Positions 1-11,699 of a stretch of 64,000 nt of DNA are shown piece by piece (positions within the stretch are counted from its first letter, which is position 1; each line of letters begins with the position of its first letter). The stretch is from Cryptomeria japonica. Its lineage: Eukaryota > Streptophyta > Pinopsida > Cupressales > Cupressaceae. The stretch spans positions 213,072,997-213,136,996 of the forward strand of contig NC_081406.1 in assembly GCF_030272615.1 (NCBI RefSeq), read 5' to 3'. Made by a program: the position numbers and the translations under genes. The notes under the pieces were generated by a model. It was not told where the DNA came from, ran no database searches, and saw only the letters and a program-made list of their open reading frames with translations.

Positions 1-177
1 GCTATGATTCTGAGAATTTAAGAAACCTTGAACGAGATTAAAATTCAAATTGCAAATGGTTAAGTGAAGAACGTAAAGAGGTGATTCAGCAACCGATGGA
101 GTGCGAGGTGTTGAAGAATCTGAAAGCCCTAAATTCACATTTTTCGAAAGGTATTTTTTGAGTTTTCAGTTTCTATC

Positions 178-3100
178 ATGGCTTCTGCATCCCATACTAG
201 ATCTAGTACATCTATAGATTCAACAAGCTTTATTCAACGCAAGTCTAGATATAATGCCCTATCACAAGTTCCAGTTGGTGTGATAGTAGAAGAGAGAATC
301 TCAGATTATATAGATTGTAAAATAGAAGACTTAGGGTCTCTAGCAATTCACTTGCAGCTAGGTTTGTTCTGTGGACAAGATAAAATGATCAAACTGGAGT
401 ATAGTATCTTGGAGAAGAAGAAACTCCACAATGTTGTTTATTTCCTGGAGGATTTCACAGATGATCACAGTAGGATCATTCTGAGTAGAGTTCATGGTGA
501 CAAGATGTACCTGGAAAGAATGCATGATATAACACCACAAGCAATTCATACCATCATCGGTTTCTGCAATACAGGGGAAGTGCCAGCCCTAAGGATGGTA
601 AGCAAAACTGAAATGTCCAAGCTCACCGGTTCAGTGAGCAACTCAAGAGGTATGACCGTCAATTCTATCAAGGACGATTTGGTGAATATGCATGTATGGT
701 GATTGGATACCGAACGTTCTCAGCCAGTAGAATTAACTCTGTATCTGTTGCATCAGTAAATGCCGCTTACTAGGTGATCAAGGAGGATGCATCATTTGAC
801 CTATTTACCAGTATGAAAAGGCAACTCCTATTGAATCTAAAATCAATCAAACAAGATAATGCATTGAGGTTCAAGTTTGGACAACTACTGGTTGGGCTAT
901 TCTTTTACTTCCAAGGCTATTTTCTAGGAGTAGGTGATGTCCAGTGGTTTGCTGACCAACCAATAACCAAGCAAATCAAGGAAAGCATTCAAGTAGCTGG
1001 AACCGATTACCCTGAAGTTCTGAACAAGTACTTTGATGAGTTCAAATGCAAAATGAGTCAGAGGGTGAGAATATCAGGTGATATTGTCAAGAAATATGAA
1101 GATGATATCTGTTTCAACATCAAAGTGGATCAATGCATAATGGAGGCTGTTGAGCCCAGATAGGAGGAAGTGGAGCCTATGGGCTATGAGGTAATGAATG
1201 ATATGCTGGAAGGATATGCCTCTACCTTATTGCCTCACTGCTTGATCCAAAGGCTAAAAGTACCGACACCTACCTTGAAAGGATAACATCAGTTGAGGAA
1301 CCCTCAGCAGAGAAAGGAAAAGAACATTCAGTGAAGAAGGCAAAAACAGTGCCTTCAGCATCAGCACCGGCTACTACAGCTAGTCCTGCAGTGACCAAGT
1401 GGTCACCGGCTAAAAAGAAACTTAAAGTAGCACCTGCTAAAGTGTTCAAGAGAAAGAGGAAGACAAGGAATACCTCTCCAGACTCAGAAGACACTGTGTC
1501 TGAGGAAAAACCAAAGAAGACACGTCAAACAAAGAAAAAGACAAAGAATGAACCGACATCAACACCGGTAAATATTGATATCTCCTCCTACAAACCTTTG
1601 ACACATTGTCAAAGAACTATCAAAAAAATTAGGAGAAAAGTGTTGAATGATTTGATTGATTGTTTTGATGACTTTAATGATGATGAAAAGGAAGCAGTTG
1701 AAAAAGAAATAATTCAGTATTTATGTGTTAATGACTGGTCGCCTTCAGAAATTAGATCTGAGACACCAGATTCTTTGTATAAATCCTTAGACAATAAATG
1801 GCACATTTCCATAGAGCAGGAACAGAAAATGAGAGAAAAAAAATTTGCTGAACATTTTCTTGATGTATCAAATTTAGAACTATTCGAAGTAATGAACAAA
1901 TACAAAGGCCTCTTCTTCATGAGAAGAAGAAGACTCCTTTTAATAGATGGGAAGGGTAAAGAAGTGCTCAAGAATACACACACCCTTTCTCTAGAAGCTC
2001 TAAAGATGCATAAAGTGGCTAAAGCCAACAGGAAGGCTGATCAAGAACCGGCAATAACTAAATCGGATGAAGTGTTTGTTGATGAAGGAAATCTGGTTGC
2101 TGAACCGATCGACACTATTGATATCAATGCTCTGGATGGAGAAGAAGTTGTTCAGGTTACACCATCAGAAGTTACAGGATAGGAGAAGCAGGCAGAAAAG
2201 GAAGTAAAGCTAAAGGAAACAGAGGACAAAAAGGAGGAAGCAAAGAAGCAAGAGGAGAAGAAAAAGAAAGATGAACAGGAGAAGAAGAAGAAAGATGAAG
2301 AGAAGGAGAAGAAGAAGGATGAAGTGGAGAAGAAGAAAAAGCAAGAAGATGAGGAGAAACGGAAACAGGAAGAAAAGAGAAAAGAAGAAGAAAAGAAAAG
2401 AAAAGAAGAGGAAGAAGAGAAAAAGAAACAAGAAGATGCAAGGAAGAAGAAAGAGGAAGAGGATGAGAAAAAGAGAAAGGAAGAGGAGAAGTGGAAGGAA
2501 ATAGAGAAAAGGAAGAAGGAAGAGGAAGAGAAGGAAGAGGAAAAGAGAAGAGAAGTGGCAAAGAAGAAAACAGAGGAAGACAAGGCAGGAGAAGCGGCAA
2601 AAATCACGTAGATGGAGACACCTAAGGCAACCGGTAGTCAAGCCAAACTGGCTAACCTTACCATTCCTATTGACCTCCAGTCTGCAAGTGAAATGGAGCT
2701 ACTACAGAGCATCAAGGTTTCTCAAGAACGCCTTGAGGTGTTAAGGAGAAAGAAGGAGGAAGATGTGATCCAAGTTGTGGTGGACACTCTTACCGGTTTG
2801 TTACCCAGTACAAACCTCCCCAGTACTGACTCATCATTGGCACAACTAAATCTCCTGTGCATAGTAGTAGATGATCAAGTGCAGAGCTTAGAAGAGGTAG
2901 CAGAGGCAAATGCTAAGAAAGAGCATCAAAAGGCTCTAAATATTGCTCTGGTGAAGAAGTTACATGGGCTCTGAATTGAACTCTAAAGAGCACAAAAGGA
3001 TATAAGGGACGTGCTAGATGAGGGGAATCTTCTACTCAGTAAAATTTGCCAACCCCATTTGTTCTGTGATGATGTGCTTGCACAGAAGTAAAAGCTTCAA

Positions 3101-3478
3101 TCTGACTTGCAGTCCTACATGAGCACATTCAAGCCACCTTATGACTCCTTTATAGCCTATGGGCAAACCGTTCACCGGTTTCACATCCAGACAGCAATAA
3201 TGGAGCATGAGATCAGCACCTGGTCTCGAGATTTGCAAGAGCTACAACTGGTTCTCCTCCCATGTCTGCAAATTCTTCAGAAGTGCTATCTAAATCTAGA
3301 TGCCTTAATAGTGACACAGGTGATGAGCACAATTGACGCCATGGAAGAACAGGTCTCCCAGATGCAGACAGAGAAAGAAGTGGCCACCTCCCTACTTGAG
3401 TCCTAGTCTTTATCTATGAAACAATTCTTGCAGGACTTTAAATCTATTTTTGACAAGTTTTATTCCTTATTGTCATAA
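178..3478 (+). pseudogene. ORF2 of copy A (unknown retroelement protein), decayed
   Basis: Function unknown. Reading starts at ATG 178 (MASASHTRSS). The N-terminal domain aligns with copies B-D at VEERISDYIDCKIEDLGS, the LSRVHG motif and the FKFGQLLVGLFFYFQG block, which matches FRFGNLLVCLMLHITK in copy B. The middle is lysine-rich (KKKLKVAPAKVFKRKRKTR, likely nuclear or nucleic-acid binding), followed by a helical region, a roughly 140-residue E/K-rich stretch (2182-2608) and a helical C-terminus ending at TAA 3476. There are frameshifts near 700 and between about 1160 and 1330. One frame then runs from 1331 to the end, broken by stops at 2180, 2609, 2972 and 3404. No RT, integrase or protease motif is visible. 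Family membership is confident; the role is not known. Confidence 0.7.
2182..2608 (+). repeat. Low-complexity purine tract encoding E/K-rich helix
   Basis: A run of GAAGA, GAGAAG and AAGAAA triplet variants encodes a Lys/Glu/Arg-only segment in the ORF2 frame, the composition of a long single alpha helix. Copies B and C have a T/P/E-rich linker in the comparable part of ORF2 instead, so the block expanded in copy A's lineage. The antisense strand gives long Ser/Phe open frames that are only its shadow. Confidence 0.8.
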
Positions 3479-3765
3479 ACTTTTATTATTTTAATACCAA
3501 ATGGAAACAGGGGTTGTTCAGCTGTACTTTGTCATTGTTGGCAAAGGGGGAGAAGTATTCTAAGAGGGAGAAGTATCTAGTATTTAAAATTTTGATGTAT
3601 GCTTTGATATCTCCATGTGCAAAATAGTTATACATTGTATTGTTAATGGGATAGTGTATATGCTTAGGGGGAGCAATTTTGCTAATGGCATGATTTTATT
3701 CTAAAACACTTAGATGTCAAAATTTTATTTTCCTAAGTGTTGCCATTAATGCCAAAGGGGAAGAT

Positions 3766-4905
3766 TGTTGGCATTTTTTATGTTTATGATGTGATTGTCA
3801 TTGATGGACACACACTTGCATTGAAATCATTTTTATATGTATGAGTTATGCTCAACCAACAATTGTTCCAGCCGGTATTATACATTATAGTCCTTAGACT
3901 ATTGGTGTTTTGTAGAAAGTGTTTACCGATCTGAAGTGGTATGTAGACCCCAAGCAGTTCAAGGATCTCAAGCGGTATGAAGGACCAAAGCGGCAGAACA
4001 CATATTTCCCAGTCTTCAATTTTGTCAAACCAGCAATCGACATTTTGTCTGAACCGGTATTTTGTATGAACCGGTAATACTCTGTGATGAGTTACCAACC
4101 AGCATTTTGTGATGAGTTACCATCCACCAATTGTTTGATGGTGCCGACACTTTAACAGTGCTCTTTGTGTCATGTTACCAAGTATGTCCAGGTTCATTGA
4201 ACCCAAGGAATTGGATTGTAATCCTATTGGACCGACATGAAATTAGATTCCTTTATAAGGACATCATGTCTAGGGTTTTAGGTTGTTGTTGTGAAAAGTT
4301 AATGTTGTTGCTAGGGTTTAAGGTGGTAGAGGATTTGAAGAGAATATGAATGTGTAGAAGACTGAAGTAATGCTGGAATGCATTAGGAATGAGTTATCAA
4401 GGATCTAATCAAGCAATCTGTGCTATTAGCTAGATCAATCACTTCTTGATTACTCACATCTTCGACAAGTTTATAGCGCTTAACTGGGTAGGCCCAAAAA
4501 CCTTTTGTAAATCCTCTAACAAGGTGGTTCACATCTGTGGATCTAAAATCCTCTAGCAAGGTAGTCTTTAATCAAACTTATCTCCTAACAGAGACTGAGA
4601 TTCCTAACAGGATCTGTTCTGGTTAAGAACATTGTAAGACCTTAACCGGTCTGGTTGCTATTCTACAGATAGTTACTTGTGAGTTCCATCTCATCATGGT
4701 TTTTCCCTTTTGGGTTTCTACATCAAAATATCTTGTGTTATGGTGTTTGTGCTTTTGTGGGTGAATGCATTATTAGCTATTTGGTTTGCATGTGTGTTAA
4801 CCAGTTTGTCTGCTAAACTTCTTTACCGGTTTACTGTTAGTCTTGCAAAGTGTTTAAGTGCAAAGATTTTTTGGCATACTAATTCACCCCCCCCTCTTAG
4901 TATTC
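3766..4905 (+). repeat. 3' LTR of copy A, truncated at its end
   Basis: It begins TGTTGGCATT directly after the purine tract AAAGGGGAAGA (3754-3764 area). It carries several ACCGGT/ACCGGTA words and the GGGTTTCTAC motif, and ends near 4905 in the family hallmark TTCACCCCCCCC TCTTAGTAT. The usual terminal CTAACA is missing because sequence from 4906 is copia integrase. Confidence 0.75.
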
Positions 4906-6960
4906 ATCAAAAACTCCTTATGAGTATTGGACTGGTAAGACACCTATAGTAAGCTACTTTAGAGTGTTTGGTAGAAAATGTTATATCAAGAGGAGTGAAT
5001 ATCATAGCAAGTTTGATGCAAAATGTGACGAGGGAATATTCCTAGGGTATTCCACAAAGAGAATAGCTCTCAAATGTTTCAACAATAGGATGAAATCAGA
5101 GAATTGTTGAAAGCATCAATGTTATAGTTGATGAAACCTTTGAGAAACCTGAGGAAACCGGTAGTGAGCAAGTAGGAGATGAACCGGTATTAACCTTCTA
5201 GGAACCGGTTGCAAAAAAACCTAGCACCAGTAATAGTACTCCTACACCGGTAGATGCTGATGCTGATGAAGATGAGGATGAAGAAGAAAAGCAAGAAGAA
5301 ACAACTAAGATCATTCCTAGGTATGTAAAGCTAAATCATGATCCAAAGAAGATCATAGGAGACAAGGATGTAGGAATTCTTACAAGAAGAAAGGTCAGAG
5401 AAAAATGTTGCATGATCTCTGAATTTGAGCTTAAAACATTCAAACAGGCACATAAAGATGAAGATTGGATCAAGGTAATGGAAGAGGAACAAAAGAATGG
5501 TACATGGTCTTTGGTACCCAGACCTAAGCATAAAATGTCATAGGCACCAAATGGGTTTTTAAAAATAAGTTGAATGAAGATGGCATAGTGGTAATAAACA
5601 AAGCCAGACTGGTGTGCAAAGGATACACTCAAGAAGAAGGAGACAACTATGGAGAAACCTTTTCTCCAGTAGCCAGATTGGAAGGAGTTCATATGCTTCT
5701 TGCATATGCAGCCTTCAAGGGATTCAAAGTATATCAAATGGATGTAAAATTTGCATTCCTGAATGGAATACTAGAAGAGGAGGTCTATATAGAGAAACCA
5801 GATGGGTTTGCCCTATCAGAACACAGTGACATGGTGTGTAGGATACATAAAGCCTTGTATGGACTAAAGAAGGCTCCTAGAGCATGGTATGAATGCTTCC
5901 ACTCCCATCTTGTGAAGATTGGATTTGAAAGAAAAAGTGAAGATAACAATATCTACCTGAAATCAAAAGGAGATCAAATTCTGATATGTGAAGTATTTGT
6001 TGATGACATAATTTTTGGAGGAGATGACAAGATGAGTCATGATTTTGCAGATGAGATGAAGAAGGAATTTGAGATGTCACTTATAGGGGAGATTAAGTTC
6101 TTCATTGGACTACAGATTCAACAAATGAAAGATGGAATATTTATCACTCAGTCCAAGTATGTCAAAGAGGTGTTGAAGACCTTTAGCATGGAAGACAGCA
6201 AACCGGTTGGTACACTGATGGTGACCGCTTGTAAATTATCAAAATAGGATGACTCAGTGTTGGTAAATGAGAAGGAATGCTGATCAATGATTGGTAAATT
6301 GCACTATGTAGTACATATCAGACCGAACATTGCACATGCAATAAGCATTACTACACGGTTCCAGAAAATCCCAAGAGAATCCCACTTGGTAGCAGTCAAG
6401 CGGATTCTGAGATATCTGAAGGGAACTATTGATTATGGATTATGGTATCCATACAGTAATGATTTCAACCTGAAAGTGTTTACTAATGCTGATTGGGCTA
6501 GTAATGTGGACGACTGAAAAAGCACAACTGGTGGTGCATTCTTTGTTGGTGGTAGACTAGTCTGATGGATGAGTAAGAAGCAGAGTTGTATCTCTCAGTC
6601 TACAATAGAAGTGGAGTATGTCGCAGCTTTTATGAACTGCACCCAGACAATTTGGATGAAGCATGTATTAAATGGCTTCAAAGTTCCTGTATCTGAACCG
6701 GTAAGTATATTTTATGACAACATAAGTGCAATTAACATCTCCAAGAATCCAGTTTTACATGCTAGAACCAAGCACTTCAAGCTCAAGTATCATTTATTGA
6801 GGGAGAAGGTTTAGAACAAAGAATTGTACTGGATCATGTTTCTAGTAAGGAGCAGTTAGCAGACATATTCACCAATCCTCTACCAAAGGCTACCTTTACC
6901 TATTCAAGAGGTGATTTAGGGATGTTGCCCCTTCTAGAGGTGAATTAAAGGTGTGTGCTC
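4906..6960 (+). pseudogene. Ty1/copia pol remnant: integrase C-end, RT, RNase H
   Basis: The piece opens inside integrase (KTPYEYWTGKTPIVSYFRVF, then CDEGIFLGYSTK). It passes an acidic linker with a frameshift near 5100, then RT from about 5480. RT landmarks are QMDVKFAFLNG near 5736, EEEVYIEKPDGF, ALYGLKKAPRAWYE and VFVDDIIFGG (5993-6021, the catalytic DD box). RNase H follows with DWASNVDD, STTGGAFFVGG, VEYVAA and ISAINISKNPVLHARTKH up to about 6810. Gag, protease and most of integrase are missing. In-frame stops occur at 6245, 6281, 6515 and 6563, plus decay after 6812. Family assignment is certain; the gene is dead. Confidence 0.92.
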
Positions 6961-7196
6961 CACATCAGTCATGTCTTACATTGATATATCTTTTTCAGGA
7001 TTGGTGTGTTGAAGGATGCTACTCCATAGGGGGAGCAACATAGTGGAACACAGATGTGTATGTCTCCACTTTGGCATTGTTGTCAAAGGGGGAGAAGATG
7101 TGAAGTGGAGAAGATATTTGCAATATTGGGGAGAAGATGTGAAGCAAAAGCAAAAATATATCTTTGTATATTGCCATCAATGCCAAAGGAAAATAT

Positions 7197-8650
7197 TGTT
7201 GGCATATGTGCAGAGCATGATGACATGATGATATTGTATGTTGTCATTGATGTCAATATGTTGAAGTATGAACCAGTATGTTGTAGTAAGCAAACTGGCA
7301 AGAGAACCGGTATGATGATGTAAACCGGTATTTGTGAAAAAGTGAAGTGGTATGTTGGAATGAGAACTGGTAAATGGAAGTTTTGTATCGGGGTTTCATT
7401 TGGCATGACTACCCGTTGGTAGTTTGAGCTTCAAGGTTTTCGGTTGATGAATTCCAAGATTGAGTGATTTAACCGATGACATCTTGTGATGAGTTAGCAT
7501 TGTAATGAAGACTAGATAAGTGTTGCCATGTCAGCCTTGTGCGTGTGAAGGATTTCCTTGAGGATCTTGCATGGAGATTGATCCTATCTACCTCAAGAAT
7601 GTGCGAAGTCTCTGTAAACAGTGGAGAGCGTGTGATAAGTTATTAGCTTTCTGAAGTGGCAAAGAATGAACGTTGGAGAATGCCTTGAGATCTGCTCAAG
7701 ACTATTGTGTTTGATGCAGTGTGATTAACGGTCAGGATTGAACCGACTAGATTGTAAAACCTAAATGTTTAGGGTTTAGGGTTTATGCTACTAGCCTATC
7801 TATTTCCTATAAGGTCGATGATGTTTTTCATTTTGAAGTTGTTGGCAAACTTTGTATGTGTATCCCAGTGAGTGATACTTGATTCTTGCAGACCGAAGAA
7901 GTGTGTTGATACTTGCAGAGTGTGATTGTAGAAGAAAAGGAGCTAAAGTGAATCCACCTTGGCATTGAGTGTTGTTATCAGATTAGTGTATTACCTATTG
8001 ACTTCTAACCATTTCAGCAGTTGGAAAATCCCTTAACCGAGTAGTTTTAATAGGATTTTGTGTAAATCCTTTAACAGGGTGACTCAATTCAACGAGTTCT
8101 TCAAATCCTCTTGCGAGGTAACCTTTAACAGGGTATTTAGCCATCCCTTAATCGGGTAATCCCTAGCAAGATCAGTGCCTAGCAGAACCTATTTCAATAG
8201 TCTTTAACCAGACTAGGCTCCTAATACAGCGGACTTCAAAAGAGTTCAAGAATAGATTGTGGGTATTCATCCCCACCATGGGTTTTCCTAGTTGGGTTTC
8301 CACGTGAAAAATCAGTGTGTCATGTGTGATGCCTTTCATGTGATGGTTTAGTGTTTTATGTCAAACTGGTAAAATATGATGAACTAGCAGTCATTATATT
8401 TTTGTTGATAGATTACCTGTTTATGCATAAGGGTGAAGTGGAAATGAGGTATTAGATTGTATGGAAAGCTAAGGGTTACCGGTTTATGTCTTTGACATTC
8501 TCGTTGTGTTTTACCAGTAGTAATCTGTTTTAGACAGGTGTTATTGCTTTCCAGTTAAATTTCAGTGTTTGTAGTCAAACCAGTTTAGGAAAAGTGTTTT
8601 TGCCTGTACTGATTCAACCCCCCCCTCTTAGTACCGGTTTGGTACTAACT
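7197..8650 (+). repeat. 3' LTR of the truncated copia element
   Basis: It starts TGTTGGCATATGTG after a decayed purine tract (GCCAAAGGAAAATA). It is about 1.45 kb, carries repeated ACCGGT words, and ends with TTCAACCCCCCCCTCTTAGT then GGTACTAACT, a one-base decay of the usual CTAACA. Stronger purine tracts, TAGGGGGAGCAAC (about 7018) and GTCAAAGGGGGAGAAG (about 7084), lie upstream. No matching 5' LTR or duplication was found. Confidence 0.8.
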
Positions 8651-9242
8651 GTTCATCATTTGTTCATCACAATGATCATGCTTGCAAATTGAACAACTTT
8701 GTCTCTGATAGTGGTTACCCTCATTGGTCGATTGTCAAAAGTTGCACTAGATAACTTCTCAACCTCGTTGTTAGTTATTTTCTTCCTTCTGGGAGTCTAA
8801 CCAATTGGGGGCAAACTGGTGATTGCACAAATAGCCTCCTTGGTGATTTTGTAAGGTCGGTCCAACCATATGAATTCCCCATGGACATGACTCAGTACAT
8901 ACCATATCATTTTATCTTCAAATTCTGGCATCTCCAAAATGTGTGAAACCCCGATCCTTTAGAATTTCAAATTCTGATTTCATCAATCCCCTTCTATCTA
9001 GTAGATTTTTCATGTATTTTTTTGATCTCATCTGAACCTAAATACTCCAGAGTGTATTGGATATATGCACAATTATCTTCAACATACATAACTCCATCTA
9101 GAACTTTAGAAAATGCACCGACTGAATCATCAACCTTCACAATTTGAGGGCATTGCATGAAAATTGGGTGTGGACGATCCTTGATGTCAACAAAAATAGG
9201 GGTAGCCACACCTACTTGAGTGAGAGAAGATCCATAAGCCAT
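8651..9242 (-). pseudogene. ORF2 N-terminal fragment, copy D
   Basis: Starts at ATG 9242 (MAYGSSLTQVGVATP). It aligns with copies B and C: RPHPIFMQCPQIVKVDDSVG against RPMFQLVPEVAKKDDNVG, and VEDNCAYIQYTLEYLGSDEI against AEDPRIYIHCNIEELGNEEI. After stops and a frameshift near 8994-8960 it resumes as HVHGEFIWLDRPYKITKEA and RPMRVTTIRDKVVQFASMII. The Trp in GEFIW is the residue replaced by a stop in copy B. Function unknown. Confidence 0.75.
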
Positions 9243-9621
9243 TGCAAAGAAAAGATAATCCAAAAACTGATAAAATACCTCACAACCTTCACTAGTGAAA
9301 GTTCTTGAAAATCCGCACCAAATGCACTAGAATTTGCTCGAAAATGTATTTGATCGCCTTGAATCACCTTAAACTCGCTCTACTTCACTATGAATATTGT
9401 GTGATCATAAACGAACCAACATTTCTCTTTTATTCTGCGAAAATCCTAATTTCTCATTGACATAAGTGCATGTTGGTCTATCATACCGGATTCAAAATCC
9501 ATTACCTGAGTACCAGAAAACCTTCAAACTGACTTCTCCAAGATCTGAAACAAGCTTTCAAACCACTACTAGGGGTAATGCAAGATCTATCATTAATGTT
9601 CCTTACCCTAAGGCTAATGCC

Positions 9622-10758
9622 TTAGTTATCCGATGAGTTTCCTACTGGTGTAGGAACATTATGCTATGCCAATTGAGTAACCGGATTGATTATCTCTGTC
9701 GGCTGATCTTCAAATTTCCTAACCCATTTCCTCTCATGCTCCTTCTAGATATCATCAACTTTTTGTTTCCCTTTTTCATCATTTCCTACCAAATTGTTCT
9801 TGCTTATGCAAAATTTAGCAATATGTCCTATTTTGTTGCATGCATAGCAAATGACATTATTTTTTTGAATTTCCTTACTGTATCCTTGATCATTCCTTGA
9901 CCTGAATTGATTAGCCATATGTCCAAACTTTCCACATGCATGAAATTTCACATTCACTCTACAATATTATGTCCTATGACCATACTTTTTACAATTTGAA
10001 CATTGACCAGGAACTGCATTATTATCCTGATTTGCTCTATTTCTACAATGTCTTTTCATATGACCAAATTTATTGCAAAAAAAATCTCTACCATTGAATT
10101 TATGTGCATTTGGTTGCCTTACCAGTGGTTTCTAGTTGACAGGTAGATTCTCCTTTTGACCGGTTGTTTCAACTTCATTTTTAGTACCAAAGCTTTCTCC
10201 TTGCTCAAATCCAAGACCTCTAGTGTCTCCCTTGCGCCTTTGATCCTTCAATAGTTCATCAAGCTTTACAAAACTATCCTTGAACTTGTCTTTGTTGTAG
10301 TTTGTAGTATCCAAATCTCCTCTTAGGACTGTTATCAATCTTTCCAACTCTAGCTCATTATTTTGGGATTGCACCAGTTCAATTCTCAACATATCATTCT
10401 CATGTGCCATCTTAATGCATTCCTTAGATCTATCTTTTAGAGATCTACCAAGATTTTCTTCATTATTTTTCCTATCTTCAATATCCTTGGACATCCTAAT
10501 AGTTAGGGCTTGCATTTGATTCTTCATGACATTGTTCTCTTGACTCATCTTTTGACATTGTTCTTTAAGGGCATTCTTCTCTTCATCATCTTGATTTTGT
10601 AAAAGTTCATTTCTTCTAGCTTGAGTAGATGACAACCTCTCTTGTAGGATAACAATGAATTCATTTGCAGAGTTCAACTCATCTTGCAATTTCAATTTTT
10701 TCATCCTTGCAACATCAAAGTATTCAAGAGATACTTCAAGTTGTTTCTCCATACCCAT
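9622..10758 (-). pseudogene. Gag-like protein, copy D: coiled coil plus four CCHC knuckles
   Basis: Nucleocapsid-type structural protein. From ATG 10758 the first 210 residues are heptad-rich helix (KQLEVSLEYFDVARMKKLKL and following), a coiled coil. Four zinc-knuckle units then follow near 10080-9790: FFCNKFGHMKRHC, CSNCKKYGHRT-YC, FHACGKFGHMANQF and the intact CYACNKIGHIAKFC. Some Cys positions are mutated and there is a stop after PVN (10132) and another in knuckle 2. The frame otherwise runs to TAA 9622, about 379 codons, the same size as in copy C. The architecture is Gag-like, but the coiled-coil N-part is not the usual copia UBN2 domain. Confidence 0.75.
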
Positions 10759-10817
10759 CTTTATGGATTATGGATTCATGATATTCCTTAAACTGTTAGA
10801 ATTACTCAAAGGCACTA

Positions 10818-10830
10818 GGCTCTGATACTA
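10818..10830 (-). other. Primer binding site, copy D (decayed)
   Basis: On the minus strand this reads TAGTATCAGAGCC, two bases inside the LTR end. It is the initiator-Met tRNA site TGGTATCAGAGCC with one substitution. Confidence 0.7.
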
Positions 10831-10832
10831 AT

Positions 10833-11690
10833 TGTTGGAATCCAAGAAAACTGAGAGGGGGGGATGAATCAGTGTTTTATCGGTAAGATAAATTTTAACC
10901 TTATTAACAAAGTTTTTCAATAACCGGTAACCATAAAAAAATATAACAACAAGTATAAATAATGCCACCACAAGAACATACACCATAACACACATATTTA
11001 TATGTGGAAAAACCATGGTGGGATTGGTGACCCACAATATCTATCCACTGGCCAAATGAATAAATATTACAATAGGGGCCTACACATGCAGGAAGGCCAA
11101 CAACCTAGAGCACACTGCTCATCACAAAAGGAACCTCACTGACTACAAACACCAAATATTGGTTTACAAACAAAATTATGAACTCAGAGAATGCATTTGT
11201 TATGCTGGATGAGTTCCAGTTCAAGCATTTCCTATACCGGTTTCCACTGTGTCCTCCTTTATTGGTAACTTGCTCTGCATCCCAAACCTTTAAACCAATA
11301 ACCTAGACCAACTATAGAATAGTATATTCACATATAGTCAATCAATATTGTTCATACAATATCACTATATCTCGCATCATATGTATATCTCTTAATATCA
11401 TATACAAAATATCCTAACCAGATTGACTTAAATACCCTTCCCAAACATAAACATAAATACCTTATATCAGTTTATAATGATATTACAATTTATTTACGTG
11501 TCGGCCTAGATAAAAATAAATACATTGAACTTCATGAACGATGTCATTGATTGCTACCATGTAGACCTGCCGGATCAATCTTCTATGTCGGCCTCATATA
11601 TTGGTTCCTAGTTTTTCGGTTTCTTGAATGTCAGTTGTCGAATCATGAATACCGGTGAGTACGGGTTAAGTGTCCAACCTAAAATGATAT
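10833..11690 (-). repeat. 5' LTR of copy D
   Basis: The plus-strand start TGTTGGAATCC, then CTGAGAGGGGGGGATGAATCAG, is the reverse complement of the family LTR end. The block GGAAAAACCATGGTGGGATT near 11010 and the GGCCTACACATGCAGGAAGG block near 11080 match the LTRs of copies B and C read in reverse. The outer end is degraded and placed by eye. Confidence 0.65.
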
Positions 11691-11699
11691 GTGTTTCCA

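Larger units (their letters stand above)
1..4905 (+). mobile_element. Retroelement copy A, 3' part: ORF2 region plus 3' LTR
   Basis: The stretch holds an ORF2 pseudogene (178-3478), a noncoding tail with purine tracts and an LTR from 3766. ORF2 is recognisably the same gene as in copies B (16006-19221), C (from 25625) and D (9242-8651, minus). The Gag part and 5' LTR lie left of the window or are lost; positions 1-177 are ORF2 leader. At the right, the LTR stops just after its C-run and CTCTTAGTAT motif and runs straight into copia integrase sequence, so the element is truncated there. The LTR differs from the B/C type, so this is a different subfamily. Confidence 0.75.
8651..11690 (-). mobile_element. 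Retroelement copy D, truncated: 5' LTR, Gag, ORF2 N-terminus
   Basis: On the minus strand the order is LTR (about 11690-10833), primer site (10830-10818), Gag (10758-9622), then ORF2 (9242-8651). This is the same order as in complete copies B and C. ORF2 is cut after about 190 codons, directly against the end of the copia LTR at 8650, so the 3' half and 3' LTR are lost. The upper LTR end is not clear; I place it near 11690. Confidence 0.75.

Noticed and set aside
2152-2641. Long Ser/Phe-rich minus-strand open frames
   Set aside because: Antisense shadow of the purine-rich E/K tract; no codon or domain support.
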